Of a stretch of DNA of 43,915 nucleotides, positions 8,662-18,900 are shown piece by piece. Under the pieces are notes generated by a model. The model made no database searches. It was not told the origin of the DNA and saw nothing but the letters and a program-made list of their open reading frames with translations. The stretch is from Chitinophagales bacterium (GTDB taxonomy: Bacteria > Bacteroidota > Bacteroidia > Chitinophagales > Saprospiraceae): NCBI GenBank assembly GCA_013298955.1, contig JAAFJT010000032.1, positions 1-43,915 on the forward strand, read 5' to 3'. Each line of letters opens with the position of its first letter. Within the stretch, counting starts at the first letter, position 1. Position numbers and translations under genes: made by a program.

Positions 8662-11277
8662 TTATTTTTTCAATCGAATTTCAACGCGGCGATTCGCTTT
8701 GCGCCCCAATTCCGTCTCATTCGATTGAATAGGCAAATCCGAACCTTTGCCCGCCGTTGAAATCCGCGCTTCCAAGATACCCTTGCCCACCAAATAATTT
8801 TTAATCGCATCCGCCCTATCTTTCGAGAGTTTCCGATTGTGGTCTTCCGCGCCCGTGTTGTCGGTATGACCAATAATTTCGATTTGAAAGGTTTGTTTTT
8901 GAAACAACTCGTTTAAATGATTCAAAATCGAATATGATTCACTCGTAAAACCCGTTTGATTGATTTCAAACAAGATGTCGATAGGAATGGCTTGTTGTTT
9001 TTCCAACAAATCATCCATAAAAATCATGGGTAAAGCGGTTTCAACTACTTTTTCATCCATTTTTTCATCTTTGCCCACAACGTTTTCCCGCAAATCTAAT
9101 AAACTCAACAAGGGCAAAATCCCTTCTTTTTCCAAAATTTTTGTATAAACTTTGCCAGAAGGCAGTAACGCAGAATACGTTCCATCGGGTTGAATCGTCG
9201 ATTCTGCCACAAAAGCCCCTGTTTTAGCATCTCGAAAAATAATTTTTCCACCCGCAATTCGCAAATCGCCTTTGCCAACCACCGCCGTTCTCGGCTCAGG
9301 ACGCACTTCGGTTGGCAACGAAATCGTGAAAATATCATAGGTTTGTTGCTTAGAACCCATAAATGCTAACCGACTGCCCGGCGTAATATTGAAATTGAAG
9401 CCCCAATCATCTGCAAAACTATTGATTTCCTTACCCAAATTGATGGGCGGAGACCACTTTTTCCAACTATCATCCAATCGCCGCGTCATCAAAACGTCGG
9501 TTTCACCCAAACCGTCGAATCCATCCGAACTAAAATACAATGTTTGGTCGTCGCGACTCAAAAAAGGCGAACGCGATTTATAACTCCACTTATTCACGTC
9601 CGAACCGAGCGAGAAAGGCTCGCGCCAACTCCCGTCAGGATGCCGAATACTCGCGTATAGGGCAATCGAACGCACTTCGGCATTGGTTTTTGAGTTCTGA
9701 AAACCCGCTTCAAATAATAGAACCTTACCATCCGAAGACAAGGTAGCCTTGCCAATCCAAGGAAAATACTGATGAATTTGTTTTAAAAACACTGGTTTTG
9801 ACCATCCTTCCGCCGTCCGTGCGCTAAAATGCAATCGCCCATTGACTGCTACTAACATCAACATTCCATCTGCTGTAATCGAAAGGGGGGCTTCATTGCC
9901 TTTTTCACATAAATTTGGCACTTTTTGCGGAGAAGACCAAGCATCATTCCCTAATTTTCGACATATATATACGTCTTCACTATCGACCGACCGACCGTCT
10001 GCCCGTGCAAAATATAATTCTTTCCCATCTGTCGTGATGACAGGAGACGATTCGTGACTTTCAAGCGTATTTGCGACTTGAAAAGGTGTTTTTTGCAAAT
10101 TCCGAGTTGGCTTTTCCAACAAATTAATGGCGGATTGAAATCTTTTTTGTTTGCTTGTGTAATATGTGTAAGGTGAAAAACAATTATCAGGCGTATTATC
10201 AGGAAATAATATTTTAGCTTTTTTTAATATTTGAACAATGGCTGCATCTGCTTTTTTGAAATATAAAAGGTCTGCTATCTCCAAGATTTTGTGGTAAATA
10301 AATGGATTTTGATAACCGTTATCCAACCAATCTAAAATTTTTTGAATCACAACTACTTGGTTATCAGTTTTTTCAATCATTTCAATTAATTCCGTTTCCG
10401 ATAAAAGATGTTTCCAACGTTTTTTCACATCGCCTTGAGCGCGTTTTTGGACCAGTTCGGCGCGTTGAAAGGTGTAGTTCACTGCCATAAAATCCAAAAT
10501 CGATAATGGATATTTATCCAAAAAATGCAGCCCGCCCAAAACCGAATCACGTTGAATACAAACCGTCAATTCATCCAAATAGCAATCGGAAGCTACAAAA
10601 TGTTCGGGATAATCTTTGGCAAATTGATGTAAATTTTTTAGACCGCGCTCTTGTAGGAAAATATTTAATATTTTTTTTTCAAAAAGGTCATCAAAAATCA
10701 AATTGTTGACGCGCAATACGTCTTGATGCCGTTTATAAACATCCGTTAAAATTTGATAATTGGGAGCCGTTTTGAATAAGCGTTGCACAATGTCTTGACG
10801 AATTTCTCTGAAAGATTCTATATTGATTTTCAACCAATTACGATAATTATCATTTAAATAATCATAAATCGTCAAATTATCATTTTCGGTCATTTGAGCA
10901 ACCAATTTTTCCACAATTGCTGCCCGTTTTAATGTCGTGGATTTGCGCGTAATGCCAAATTGCTTGCGCAAATCGGCTTCATTTTCATTAGACCCCCAGC
11001 CTTGTTGTTCTAAAACTTGCAATAATTCGTCCGCTACCATCAGAGAATCCACATTTTTAGCATTTTTGCCTTGCATCAAAATCATGGCAAGCCCATAGCG
11101 CGCAAAACCATTGAAATTCGGGTGCGTTAAATCTTTTTCAAACGCGATTTTAGCGTCAACGAAGGAACGTTTTTTGAGGGCTTCAAAGCCTTTTTTAATT
11201 TGTGCAGGTGCTTGCGCGGTGGTACAAAACACCATACAGCAAGTTAATATGCTGTAAACCAATTGCTTATGTATCAT
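8662..11277 (-). CDS. OmpA-family protein with TPR-like and PD40 propeller repeats
   Basis: 871 residues. A signal peptide (MIHKQLVYSILTCCMVFCTTAQA) is followed by an alpha-helical repeat region to about residue 370, then PD40/WD40-like propeller blades (SSPVITTDGKELYFARADG, SPFLSRDDQTLYFSSDG). A short carboxypeptidase-regulatory-like segment comes next (GGKIIFRDAKTGAFVAES), then an OmpA C-terminal peptidoglycan-binding domain (about 760-871: IEIIGHTDNTGAEDHN, LSKDRADAIKNYL, GRKANRRVEIRLKK). This architecture is common in Bacteroidota outer-membrane proteins, sometimes next to type IX secretion substrates. ATG at 11277 chosen for the signal peptide. Confidence 0.88.
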   Translation of the reverse strand: MIHKQLVYSILTCCMVFCTTAQAPAQIKKGFEALKKRSFVDAKIAFEKDLTHPNFNGFARYGLAMILMQGKNAKNVDSLMVADELLQVLEQQGWGSNENEADLRKQFGITRKSTTLKRAAIVEKLVAQMTENDNLTIYDYLNDNYRNWLKINIESFREIRQDIVQRLFKTAPNYQILTDVYKRHQDVLRVNNLIFDDLFEKKILNIFLQERGLKNLHQFAKDYPEHFVASDCYLDELTVCIQRDSVLGGLHFLDKYPLSILDFMAVNYTFQRAELVQKRAQGDVKKRWKHLLSETELIEMIEKTDNQVVVIQKILDWLDNGYQNPFIYHKILEIADLLYFKKADAAIVQILKKAKILFPDNTPDNCFSPYTYYTSKQKRFQSAINLLEKPTRNLQKTPFQVANTLESHESSPVITTDGKELYFARADGRSVDSEDVYICRKLGNDAWSSPQKVPNLCEKGNEAPLSITADGMLMLVAVNGRLHFSARTAEGWSKPVFLKQIHQYFPWIGKATLSSDGKVLLFEAGFQNSKTNAEVRSIALYASIRHPDGSWREPFSLGSDVNKWSYKSRSPFLSRDDQTLYFSSDGFDGLGETDVLMTRRLDDSWKKWSPPINLGKEINSFADDWGFNFNITPGSRLAFMGSKQQTYDIFTISLPTEVRPEPRTAVVGKGDLRIAGGKIIFRDAKTGAFVAESTIQPDGTYSALLPSGKVYTKILEKEGILPLLSLLDLRENVVGKDEKMDEKVVETALPMIFMDDLLEKQQAIPIDILFEINQTGFTSESYSILNHLNELFQKQTFQIEIIGHTDNTGAEDHNRKLSKDRADAIKNYLVGKGILEARISTAGKGSDLPIQSNETELGRKANRRVEIRLKK

Positions 11278-11511
11278 AACCAATAGTCAAAGAATGTAAA
11301 AGGGCGGTTAATAAAGTTTGGTCAACAGGCAAGAGAAAATTATTTTCGGCGTACTCCGTTCCTGCTGTATAACATATTGCAAAAGTAATCAAATAACGAT
11401 TACAATAAAACAATTTTGTATAAAAAAGTGGAAAATACGCCTCTCTTTTCATTTGTGTTTTAGCCGCCACGCAGAACTTACTTTTGATTCTACAATGCAA
11501 ATTTACACTTT

Positions 11512-11787
11512 CTACTGTTCTGGGAACGCATTTATCAATCCTTCCGCTTGAAGCCAATACAATAAATCATTTCCATTAGGGCAACCAGCTTGTTGCCAAA
11601 GCAGATAGGCTTTTTGCCGAATCGCTTCTTGCGTTGACTTATCCCTCAAAAAATAAGGACATTGCTTTGAACTTTGAAGATAAGGAGGCATTCCAAAAAA
11701 ATCTTGTCTGCCTAAAATCTCACCTGTAAATCGAAGACATTGTTGCCGCTGCGGACAATCTCCGCCTGTACACATACATAAATCCAT
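11512..11787 (-). CDS. Small Cys-rich protein with DUF2934-like C-terminus
   Basis: 91 residues from the ATG at 11787; longer readings upstream are low-complexity. The N-terminal half has six Cys (MDLCMCTGGDCPQRQQC, later KQCPYF), suggesting metal binding or disulfides. The C-terminal part (IRQKAYLLWQQAGCPNGNDLLYWLQAEGLI) matches the pattern of the short DUF2934 family: Ile...Ala-Tyr, Leu-Trp, Gly-x-Pro-x-Gly, Trp-Leu-x-Ala-Glu. Function unknown. It sits downstream of the Spy-like gene on the same strand but behind a terminator hairpin at 11863. Confidence 0.65.
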   Translation of the reverse strand: MDLCMCTGGDCPQRQQCLRFTGEILGRQDFFGMPPYLQSSKQCPYFLRDKSTQEAIRQKAYLLWQQAGCPNGNDLLYWLQAEGLINAFPEQ

Positions 11788-11862
11788 CCTAAATATAAAC
11801 TTAAAATATTGATTTTCAATAAAATATAACTTTTGAAATTCCAAAAAAGCTTTATAAAACAG

Positions 11863-11896
11863 AAAGTTTGGAGCGTTGCAAAACGCTCCAAACTTT
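11863..11896 (-). terminator. Terminator hairpin after the Spy-like gene
   Basis: Arms AAAGTTTGGAGCGTT and AACGCTCCAAACTTT (11863-11877 and 11882-11896) form a hairpin; on the minus strand it follows the stop of the gene at 11932 by about 35 bases and a T-rich stretch comes next. Confidence 0.6.
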
Positions 11897-11931
11897 ATTG
11901 TATAACGGATGCTTAAAATGAAACGTTCCAC

Positions 11932-12411
11932 TTATTTCGGTTGTCCAGCATCGGGTTGAGCATTTTTATCTGCTTTTGCTTTGCCACCTTTCATACCTTT
12001 ATTCGATTTAGGCTCATCGCGTTTGGCGCGTTTTGCCAACCACCCCGTGTACTGTTCTTCTGTCATTACGCCTTTGACATCCGCTTCATATTTTGCTTTC
12101 AATTCAGCAATTTTGCTAGTTTTTGCATCGCTTGCAAGGGCTTTGTCCATTTGAACGGCTCTTACAGCCTCTTGATGTGCTTTATTAACTGCTCTGAAAG
12201 CAGGTTCTTGCTCCGCCGACAAACCTAAATTCGTGCCTGCACCTTTGCCTTTTTCGCCTTTTGTATGCCCTTTTTCATGTTTTTGTCCTTTTCCCGGTGC
12301 GGTTTTCATTTCTTTAGGTACGGGAGGAGCTTGTTCTGTAGCAGCACCTTGTGCGAAAGAAGCCGTAGAGAAAGCCAACATAGCGGAAAACGCTAAAATT
12401 ACATTTTTCAT
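11932..12411 (-). CDS. Spy/CpxP-like small periplasmic protein
   Basis: 159 residues with a clear signal peptide (MKNVILAFSAMLAFSTASFAQ). A Lys/Gly-rich linker is followed by an alpha-helical segment (LGLSAEQEPAFRAVNKAHQE ... LKAKYEADVKGVMTEEQYTGW), which resembles the Spy/LTXXQ arrangement in which a helix pair ends in MTxEQxxxW/Y. Such proteins are periplasmic chaperones or stress sensors. The C-terminal tail is again Lys-rich and disordered. Family placement is by pattern only. Confidence 0.65.
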   Translation of the reverse strand: MKNVILAFSAMLAFSTASFAQGAATEQAPPVPKEMKTAPGKGQKHEKGHTKGEKGKGAGTNLGLSAEQEPAFRAVNKAHQEAVRAVQMDKALASDAKTSKIAELKAKYEADVKGVMTEEQYTGWLAKRAKRDEPKSNKGMKGGKAKADKNAQPDAGQPK

Positions 12412-12674
12412 AAAATAACAATTTTTTGTAAAAATAAGATAAATTAATTGCTTTTCAAGCGAATAATTATTGAGACGGCAAAAGAGACCAATCGTATAAT
12501 CCTTTATGAAATATTTAACGTATCTATCCTTTGACCGTGTTGCTTAATGAGTTGTCGGCGTTATTGACTCCATTTTAGGTTGAAAAATTGTGTACAACTT
12601 AAAAAATGACACAATTCTGACAAAGAGGTTGTTTTTTGAACCCTCTAAAAATAATATAAGTGGTTATCGACAAC

Positions 12675-12707
12675 AACGTTTGGAGGGTTTCAAACCCTCC
12701 AAACGTT
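12675..12707. repeat. AACGTTTGGAGGGTTT hairpin, solitary copy
   Basis: Perfect 16-base arms around one C; same hairpin as in the 56-bp tandem repeats at 6679-6847. Confidence 0.7.
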
Positions 12708-12805
12708 ATAATACCTTAAAAATCAAATTTTTAGTTAGCATCCTTTTTTTGTCGATTCTTCAACTACTTATCTTTCCTAAATGAGTTGAAAATAAATTCG
12801 TTCAC

Positions 12806-12838
12806 AACTTGCGTTAAGTTTGAAACTTGACGCAAGTT
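12806..12838. repeat. AACTTGCGTYAAGTTT hairpin, second copy
   Basis: Arms of 16 bases separated by one base, nearly identical to 5326-5358, followed by seven A residues. Confidence 0.65.
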
Positions 12839-13065
12839 TCAAAAAAATCATCATCTTGGTCGCTTTTTGTCTAAATTATTTATTTTTATCAAACCTTTGA
12901 TTTTCCCAATCAATACACATCTGTCAAAAAAAAATGTGCAGGTAGGTTCTTCTAACTGCGTGACTTTTTTGTTAACGAAATGTCAAATAGATAAAAATAG
13001 ATATGTTGATGTATGCACATTTTAAAAAATTAAATTACTTTTGTGGTAGCAATCAAGATTAAAAA

Positions 13066-13074
13066 TGTGGATAA
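13066..13074 (-). promoter_or_regulatory. Perfect DnaA-box-like 9-mer
   Basis: TGTGGATAA is the exact complement of TTATCCACA. It lies in a strongly AT-rich stretch with several TTGTTAACA words (13096-13120). Only one perfect box was seen, so calling an origin is not justified. Confidence 0.2.
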
Positions 13075-13279
13075 CAATTAAAATATCAAAATTTAATTGT
13101 TGTTAACAGTTGTTAACAATTCATTGTGAACCTTAATTTTAATTAACAAGTTGAATCATAAAGATTGTTAATAACAAGCGATTTACAAAATATAGAAGGA
13201 CTTTTTTAAGCAAATGCCACCCATGAATAACAACATTATGCAATGAATAAAAATTGAATTTACAATAAAATATAAACAG

Positions 13280-13445
13280 TTTCGGGCATAAAATTGCCCT
13301 TGCTGAAAGAGCCTATTTACATAGGATGGGGTTTAATAAGGTTTTGGTTTGCGCTTGGGCGGCATTGAGGTAACATCATCAAGAACATCGTGTAGCATTG
13401 AACAGCAAAGAAATTTTGCCAAAATGCCGCCTAACTGCTTTTTTG
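13280..13445 (+). ncRNA. Candidate structured non-coding RNA, family not identified
   Basis: A GC-richer island in AT-rich DNA with three helices in order: GGGCA/TGCCC (13284-13288 with 13295-13299), CCTAT/ATAGG (13312-13316 with 13321-13325) and a long-range GGCGGCATT/AATGCCGCC stem (13358-13366 with 13423-13431). A six-T run (13439-13444) follows at once. It has no open frame. The layout would suit a small housekeeping RNA (6S-like is one option), but I do not recognise signature sequences of tmRNA, RNase P or SRP RNA. Strand is inferred from the T run. Confidence 0.4.
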
Positions 13446-13623
13446 TAATTTATAAATAATTATAATCCAACCAAAAACATATTCTTTAATTGAATTTTTC
13501 ACACGCAGTCAAATGCGCTTTTGATAGATTAAAACAAAATTTCCGTAGCAACAAAACGAGAAAAAAAACTCAACATTTCTTTTTACACAATTTAGGAATC
13601 AGCAATCCGAAAAATCGAAATTT

Positions 13624-13651
13624 GGGTCCGTGTTAAAAACGGACCCCTTTT
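13624..13651 (+). terminator. Strong intrinsic terminator
   Basis: GGGTCCGT (13624-13631) pairs with ACGGACCC (13639-13646) across a 7-base loop and is followed by CTTTTT. It reads only on the plus strand. No plus-strand protein gene precedes it, which supports a transcribed RNA upstream. Confidence 0.7.
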
Positions 13652-13711
13652 TCAAAAAAACGAGTAGCAACATGACATTCACAAGCGTCGCTTCCAAACC
13701 GAAGCCTGTGG

Positions 13712-14023
13712 ATGCCCACCTTATCCCAATCGAATCTTCCTATTGAAACCCTAATTAGGGAAATAGCTCGCCTCAGAATAGAGGTAGAGGGCGCAAAAAT
13801 TTTTCTGGCTTCATGCATTATCGTTGTGATTTTGAAAAGTTTAACAATAATTAACATATTTAAAACAAGCAATCAAGCGAACCTTCTCTATGAAGTCGTT
13901 ATTTTTGCGCCGAAATTGACCGATTATTGCTATTTTCGATTTGAATCGTTTGAGAAAAGCCCCCGCACTGCTCAATCGCATCCGAACGACACGACCTATA
14001 TAGAAGGACACACCATTTTTTAA
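13712..14023 (+). CDS. Doubtful small membrane protein
   Basis: 103 codons. The first half has a helical stretch (LIREIARLRIEVEGAKIF) followed by a hydrophobic segment (LASCIIVVILKSLTIINIF) that could cross the membrane. The second half has no recognisable pattern. It starts 60 bases after a terminator and ends 20 bases before the M23 peptidase gene, so it could be a leading gene of that transcript, but codon use is not convincing and it may be spurious. Confidence 0.25.
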   Translation: MPTLSQSNLPIETLIREIARLRIEVEGAKIFLASCIIVVILKSLTIINIFKTSNQANLLYEVVIFAPKLTDYCYFRFESFEKSPRTAQSHPNDTTYIEGHTIF

Positions 14024-14043
14024 TCAAAAAAAGCGATTCATTC

Positions 14044-15462
14044 ATGAAAGATGTCAATCTTTTACACCGAAGCGCGAGACGCTATGGAAGCAAAATCTTA
14101 CATTTCTTAAAACAACATAGGCGCGGGCTTATCAAAACAGCAGGGGGCAGCGCGGTTTTTTCAAGCCTAATTTTATTCGGCTATGATCATCTGCCCAAAC
14201 AACTGCCTTATCCGAATTGGTTAAGCGAGCAGTTTGCCGTAGAAAAACCTGTTTTAGGAGCTTTTTCGGTGGCTACGCCGACGATAAAGTATGGTTTTGC
14301 TTTCGATACGTTTACCGTCGCAGAGGCGAAAGTGGTTTCAACCGATGTTTTTCAACGCCTTTTGAGCGAAAAAGGACGCATTTCGCCCGAAAAAGCAGCA
14401 GATTTGGCTAAAATAGCTCAATCTTATTACGATTTTGATAAAATGCAAAATAATTGTCTATATACCTTGCTCACTCGAAACGAGTCGGAAGGGGCAGATT
14501 ATTTTGTGTTTGAACCTGATTTAAAAAGCTATATTTTGTTTGATTTAAAAAATCAAACGGTTAAAGAAGTCAAACGCACCATCGAAATCGTCGAAAAAGA
14601 AGTTTTGGGAACCGTCAAAAATTCCCTTTGGGAAACGATGGTGAAAAATGGGATGACCTATCAATTGGCGGACAAAGTGGAAGACGCACTCAAATATAAA
14701 TTTGATTTGCGCAAATTTGAAGATGGAGATACGTATAAATTGATATATGATGAGGAGGTTTGTGAAGGACGTTCTGTGGGTGTGAAGGCGTTGAAAGCCG
14801 TTTGTATCCAAGAAAAAAGCGAAAATAAGCCTGTTTTTGCCTTTTACTATGAAGGTGCGGGCGAAAAAGGCTATTTTTCAAAAGATGGTTTGCCCATGAA
14901 AGAAGGTTTTTTAAAATCTCCTTTGAAATATACACGCATCACATCTCGGTACAATTTGCATCGGTTTCACCCGATTTTGCACTATCGCCGACCGCATTTT
15001 GGGACGGATTATGCGGCTTCTCATGGTACGCCGATTTTGTCGGTGGCAGATGGAGTAGTGGAAGAAGCGCGGTACAAAAGCGGGAATGGCAATTATGTCA
15101 AGTTGAAACACCAAAGTCCGTATGAAACCCAGTATTTACATATGAGTCGTTTTGCTACTGGGATTAAAGCAGGGGCAAAAGTGAGTCAAGGGCAAATTAT
15201 TGGTTATGTGGGTTCCACAGGTTTGTCAACAGGCCCGCATGTTTGTTTCCGATTTTGGAAAAATGGACAACAAGTCGATCATTTGCGGGAGAAATTGCCT
15301 AAAAGTTCTACTTTTTCGCCCGAAGATGTCGTCAAATTTAAAAAATTGTCCAATGATTTGGTGGAACGGCTGGAAAATATCACGGCTGCAACCCATGAGG
15401 TCAATGTGGTCAAACCCAAAGAGCCAACTGTATTGCTTGCCAAATTAAGTCCGAATCCTTAA
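14044..15462 (+). CDS. M23 family metallopeptidase, membrane-anchored
   Basis: 472 residues. After a basic N-terminus there is one membrane segment (about 33-48, AGGSAVFSSLILFGYD). A helical and OapA-like region follows to about 290, then a LytM/M23 domain. Zinc and catalytic residues: His318 and Asp322 in HFGTDYAASHG, His366 in YLHMS, His399 in GPHVCF. The usual second His of the HxH motif is Cys401. Peptidases of this class cut peptidoglycan cross-links in the periplasm. A long hairpin begins directly after the stop (15465), so the gene is probably a single unit. Confidence 0.9.
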   Translation: MKDVNLLHRSARRYGSKILHFLKQHRRGLIKTAGGSAVFSSLILFGYDHLPKQLPYPNWLSEQFAVEKPVLGAFSVATPTIKYGFAFDTFTVAEAKVVSTDVFQRLLSEKGRISPEKAADLAKIAQSYYDFDKMQNNCLYTLLTRNESEGADYFVFEPDLKSYILFDLKNQTVKEVKRTIEIVEKEVLGTVKNSLWETMVKNGMTYQLADKVEDALKYKFDLRKFEDGDTYKLIYDEEVCEGRSVGVKALKAVCIQEKSENKPVFAFYYEGAGEKGYFSKDGLPMKEGFLKSPLKYTRITSRYNLHRFHPILHYRRPHFGTDYAASHGTPILSVADGVVEEARYKSGNGNYVKLKHQSPYETQYLHMSRFATGIKAGAKVSQGQIIGYVGSTGLSTGPHVCFRFWKNGQQVDHLREKLPKSSTFSPEDVVKFKKLSNDLVERLENITAATHEVNVVKPKEPTVLLAKLSPNP

Positions 15463-15464
15463 AC

Positions 15465-15539
15465 GTGTATTTTTGGGATGGGTTGGATTATCTGAATGGT
15501 GTCAAAAATCCAGATAATCCAACCCATCCAAAAATACAC
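15465..15539. terminator. Long hairpin after the M23 peptidase
   Basis: Arms of about 29 bases (GTGTATTTTTGG...GGATTATCTG and complement) with a one-base bulge enclose AATGGTGTCAAAAATC. It begins three bases after the stop codon. Confidence 0.6.
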
Positions 15540-15690
15540 CTTTGTTTTTTCTATGTCACAACCGTTTAAAAAACCAGCTTGCTCAAAAACGGCATATCTT
15601 TTGCAAACTTACCGAAAGTTTTATAATTATAAAACAAATATTTAAAATTAAAATGTATTTAAAACATGTGTTTTTTAAATACAGAAAACA

Positions 15691-15698
15691 TATCTTTG
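15691..15698 (+). promoter_or_regulatory. Bacteroidota -7 box TATCTTTG
   Basis: Exact TAnnTTTG match upstream of the TPR gene; the leader would be about 250 bases and no clear -33 element is at the usual distance. The 15540-15955 stretch holds this box, a TTGATAATCAA palindrome at 15903-15913 and otherwise AT-rich DNA. Confidence 0.35.
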
Positions 15699-15955
15699 CG
15701 CTTGGTATTCAATCAATTTATTATTAAAAATTGTAATGATATTGTTATAAACCAACTCAAAGCTATCTATGAATAAACAGTATAGCCTATTTTTTTTGAA
15801 AACTCACAAAGGAATCGATAATTTTTAGTTTTGAAAATGTGATTGCGTCAATTGCGATACCCGCTATTGGTGCTATTACTTTTTTAAAAAAAATGTAAAA
15901 TATTGATAATCAATTGTTTTTTTTTAAAGAATGTACTAAAAAACAGCACGGAACA

Positions 15956-18900
15956 ATGACTTTTAAAAACTATTTCTTGGGTTGTTTGTGTAGCTTTGTC
16001 GCACTTCAATCCGTTACTGCTCAAGTTACCTTGAAAGGGACAATTTTTTTATTTCAATCGAATAAACGACCTTTATCGGTGGTTAAAATATCCGCAGTAG
16101 GTGCGAAAGATACTTTAAGCGATGCAGAAGGCAATTTTGTTTTAAAATTTGATAGTCTTCCTGTCGGAAGTGAAGTTCGATTGACGATGACAAAAGTAGG
16201 TTTTGAGCCTGATTTTGACCATCCGATAAGCCTGAAATTGCCTGAAATTCCACATGTCGTATTGAATACGCCCTTTGCTTTCCGCCCTGAAGGAGAGATT
16301 TTAAAAGAAATAGACCAATATTTCGGCGTTTTTAAAGTACAAGTGGGCGAAAATTATAAAAGACAATTAGCAGAATTACACCGAAAATATGCCAGTCTCG
16401 GCACGCCGCACCTCGAATATCGGCGCGTACATGCGCTTGCTGCCAACGATTACACGGCTGCCTTACAACAAGCGCAGGTGATTGCCAACAAATTAGCCCG
16501 TTTCAACCCTGATAGGGTCTCTCCCGAAACGCAAGAAGTGCTAAAACTTTTTGGAGCAGGTGCGTTAGACTCCGTTTGTGCGATTTGGAAGTATGATGAT
16601 TTATATCGGCAATGGCAATCGCCGCCCGCTACTTTATTGGGAAAACAGGATGCCGTGTCCCTTTTCAAACAAGAAAAAATAACGCAAATGTTGTTTTTAG
16701 CGCGGGCATTGAGTTTGAAACAGTTGTTTGCGCAAGCAGAAAGTATTTATGAACGGTTGTCACAAATTGACGGTTTTGAGCGCGAAACGATGGCTGAATG
16801 GGCTACTTTTTTAGAATACCAACAACGTTGGGAAAAATCGGCTGTTTTTTACAATCATGCGGTACAATTGTCCAAAGCCAATCCGTATAAAGCATTCTAT
16901 TTGAATAAGTTATATAGTGTTTTGATTCAAAAACCGGATACGACCCAAGCGCAAATCGCCTTAGCTGCGGCTAAAAAGGTTTATATAGATTTGTTAAAAA
17001 TCGATACAGTTACTTTTCAACCTTATTTGGCTTTGCAAACCGCAGAGCAAGCAACTTTTTTTGGCAACCAAAAAAAGTTTGAAAAAGCAGATTCTTGTTA
17101 CGCAGAAGCCTTAACGCAACTCGAAAAACAGGTTGCTAAAAATGTAAAATATTTGCCTGACTTAGCGGATTTACAATTGAAAAATGCTCATTTTCATAAA
17201 AAAAGAGGGCAGTTGAGTTTTGCAGACTCCCTGTACACGGAATCGTACAAAAGTTATGCGCAATTGGTCAAAAAATCGCCCCAACAATTTGAGCCTTTTT
17301 TGTATGAAATTCAAACCAAATTAGCACAAATTGCCATTACCAAAACTTTTTTTAGAACTGCTGATTCGGCATGTAGTGCAGCCGCAGAAGGATTGAAACG
17401 GCTTTTGGATGCGGATTCCATTCATTATCGCGCGAATTGGGCATCTTTGTTGACGAGTTGGGCAAAAGTGCAACAGGCTAAAAACAATCCCGCACAAGCA
17501 GAAACTTATTATTTGCAAGCATTGGAACTCTATCAAAATTTAGCTTATGCAAATCCTAATGAGTATGAAGGCGTTGCAGCGTTGATTTATCAAAATTTAG
17601 GCAGTTTGAATGCCGAGCAAAATGATTTTAGTAAGTCAGAAAAAACCTATAAAGAAGCTTTAATGGTGCAAAAGCGGTTATCTGAAACACAACCGCAGGC
17701 TTACTTGTCGGATGTTGCATCCACTTTGAATAAGATGGGAGCATTATATGCAGGTACTGCTGACTATCAAAAATCAGAAGCTGCTTTTACAGAAGCCTTG
17801 AAAGTATATCAAAAATTATCGGAATTAGATATTAAAAATAAGCGCGCTATACAACCAGACATTGCGAGAACGAAAGTCAATTTAGGTTCTATCTATCTCG
17901 AACAAAGCCAATATCCAGAAGCAGAAGTCGTGTATATGGAAGCTCTGGCGATTACGAAAATGTTGGCAGAGGAAGACCCTCAGTATAAAAATGACTTGGC
18001 TGCCACACAAGGGCAATTAGGGGAGTTTTATAAAGCGAAAAATGATTTTTTAAAAGCAGAAGTATCGTTTAAGGATGCCTTGCAGGTGCGGCAATCGCTT
18101 TACACAGGCAATGGAACCCCTGCTGCCTATGACCCTAACATTGCTGCTACACAAGCGAATTTAGCTTTTTTGTATAAATCAAAATATGAATACGAACAGT
18201 CCGAAGTGGCTTATATCAAAGCCTTAGATATTTATAAAAGATTGTATGCAGCCAATTCGACGACGTATTATACCGAAGTTGTCCGCACACAATATCAATT
18301 ATCTGATTTATATTTTGATAAAAAAGATTATGTGAAGGCAGAGCCGTATTATGAGTCGGTTTTGGCAGCGTATCGTAAGTTGTCGGAAGCGAATCCTTAT
18401 ACCTATCCATCGGATATTGCCAATTTGGTTTCAAGGCTGGGTACGATTTATTTATCCCAAAAAGATACCGTAAAAGCTACCAAAGCCATTACAGAATCTT
18501 TTGAAATCCGCAAAAAATTGGCAGAGACCAATCCATATGCTTATAAAACAGCTTATGCGGCTTCTATGAGTCAAATGGCAAGCCTTTTTGCATTCAAACA
18601 AGATTTTGAAAAATCGGAGACGTTATATATTCAAACGTTGGATTTGCGCAAAAGTATGGCAGTGGGTAACCCAACTCAATTAGCGGCTTTGGCGGATGCG
18701 CACACGGATATGGGTAATTTTTATGCACAAAAAAAGGCATTTGTAATAGCAGATTCTTTTTATCAAGTGGCTTTAAATACCTATAAATTTTTTAAAGATA
18801 GTGTTCATATACCTAAAATAGCTGGTATTCATCATGTTATAGGCTTATTACATTTGAATCATAAAAATTATGTTAAGTCGGATACAGCTTTAAATGTGGC

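Larger units (their letters stand above)
12412..14043. other. 1.6-kb gene-poor region
   Basis: No convincing large gene. It contains, in order: two dispersed hairpins (12675-12707 and 12806-12838), a very AT-rich stretch with repeated TTGTTAACA-like words and one perfect DnaA-box sequence (13066-13074), a GC-richer structured island (13280-13445), a strong intrinsic terminator (13624-13651) and a doubtful 103-codon frame (13712-14023). Confidence 0.6.

Noticed and set aside
12950-13200. Replication origin
   Set aside because: Only one perfect DnaA box and no dnaA, dnaN or related gene nearby; AT richness alone is common in this genome.
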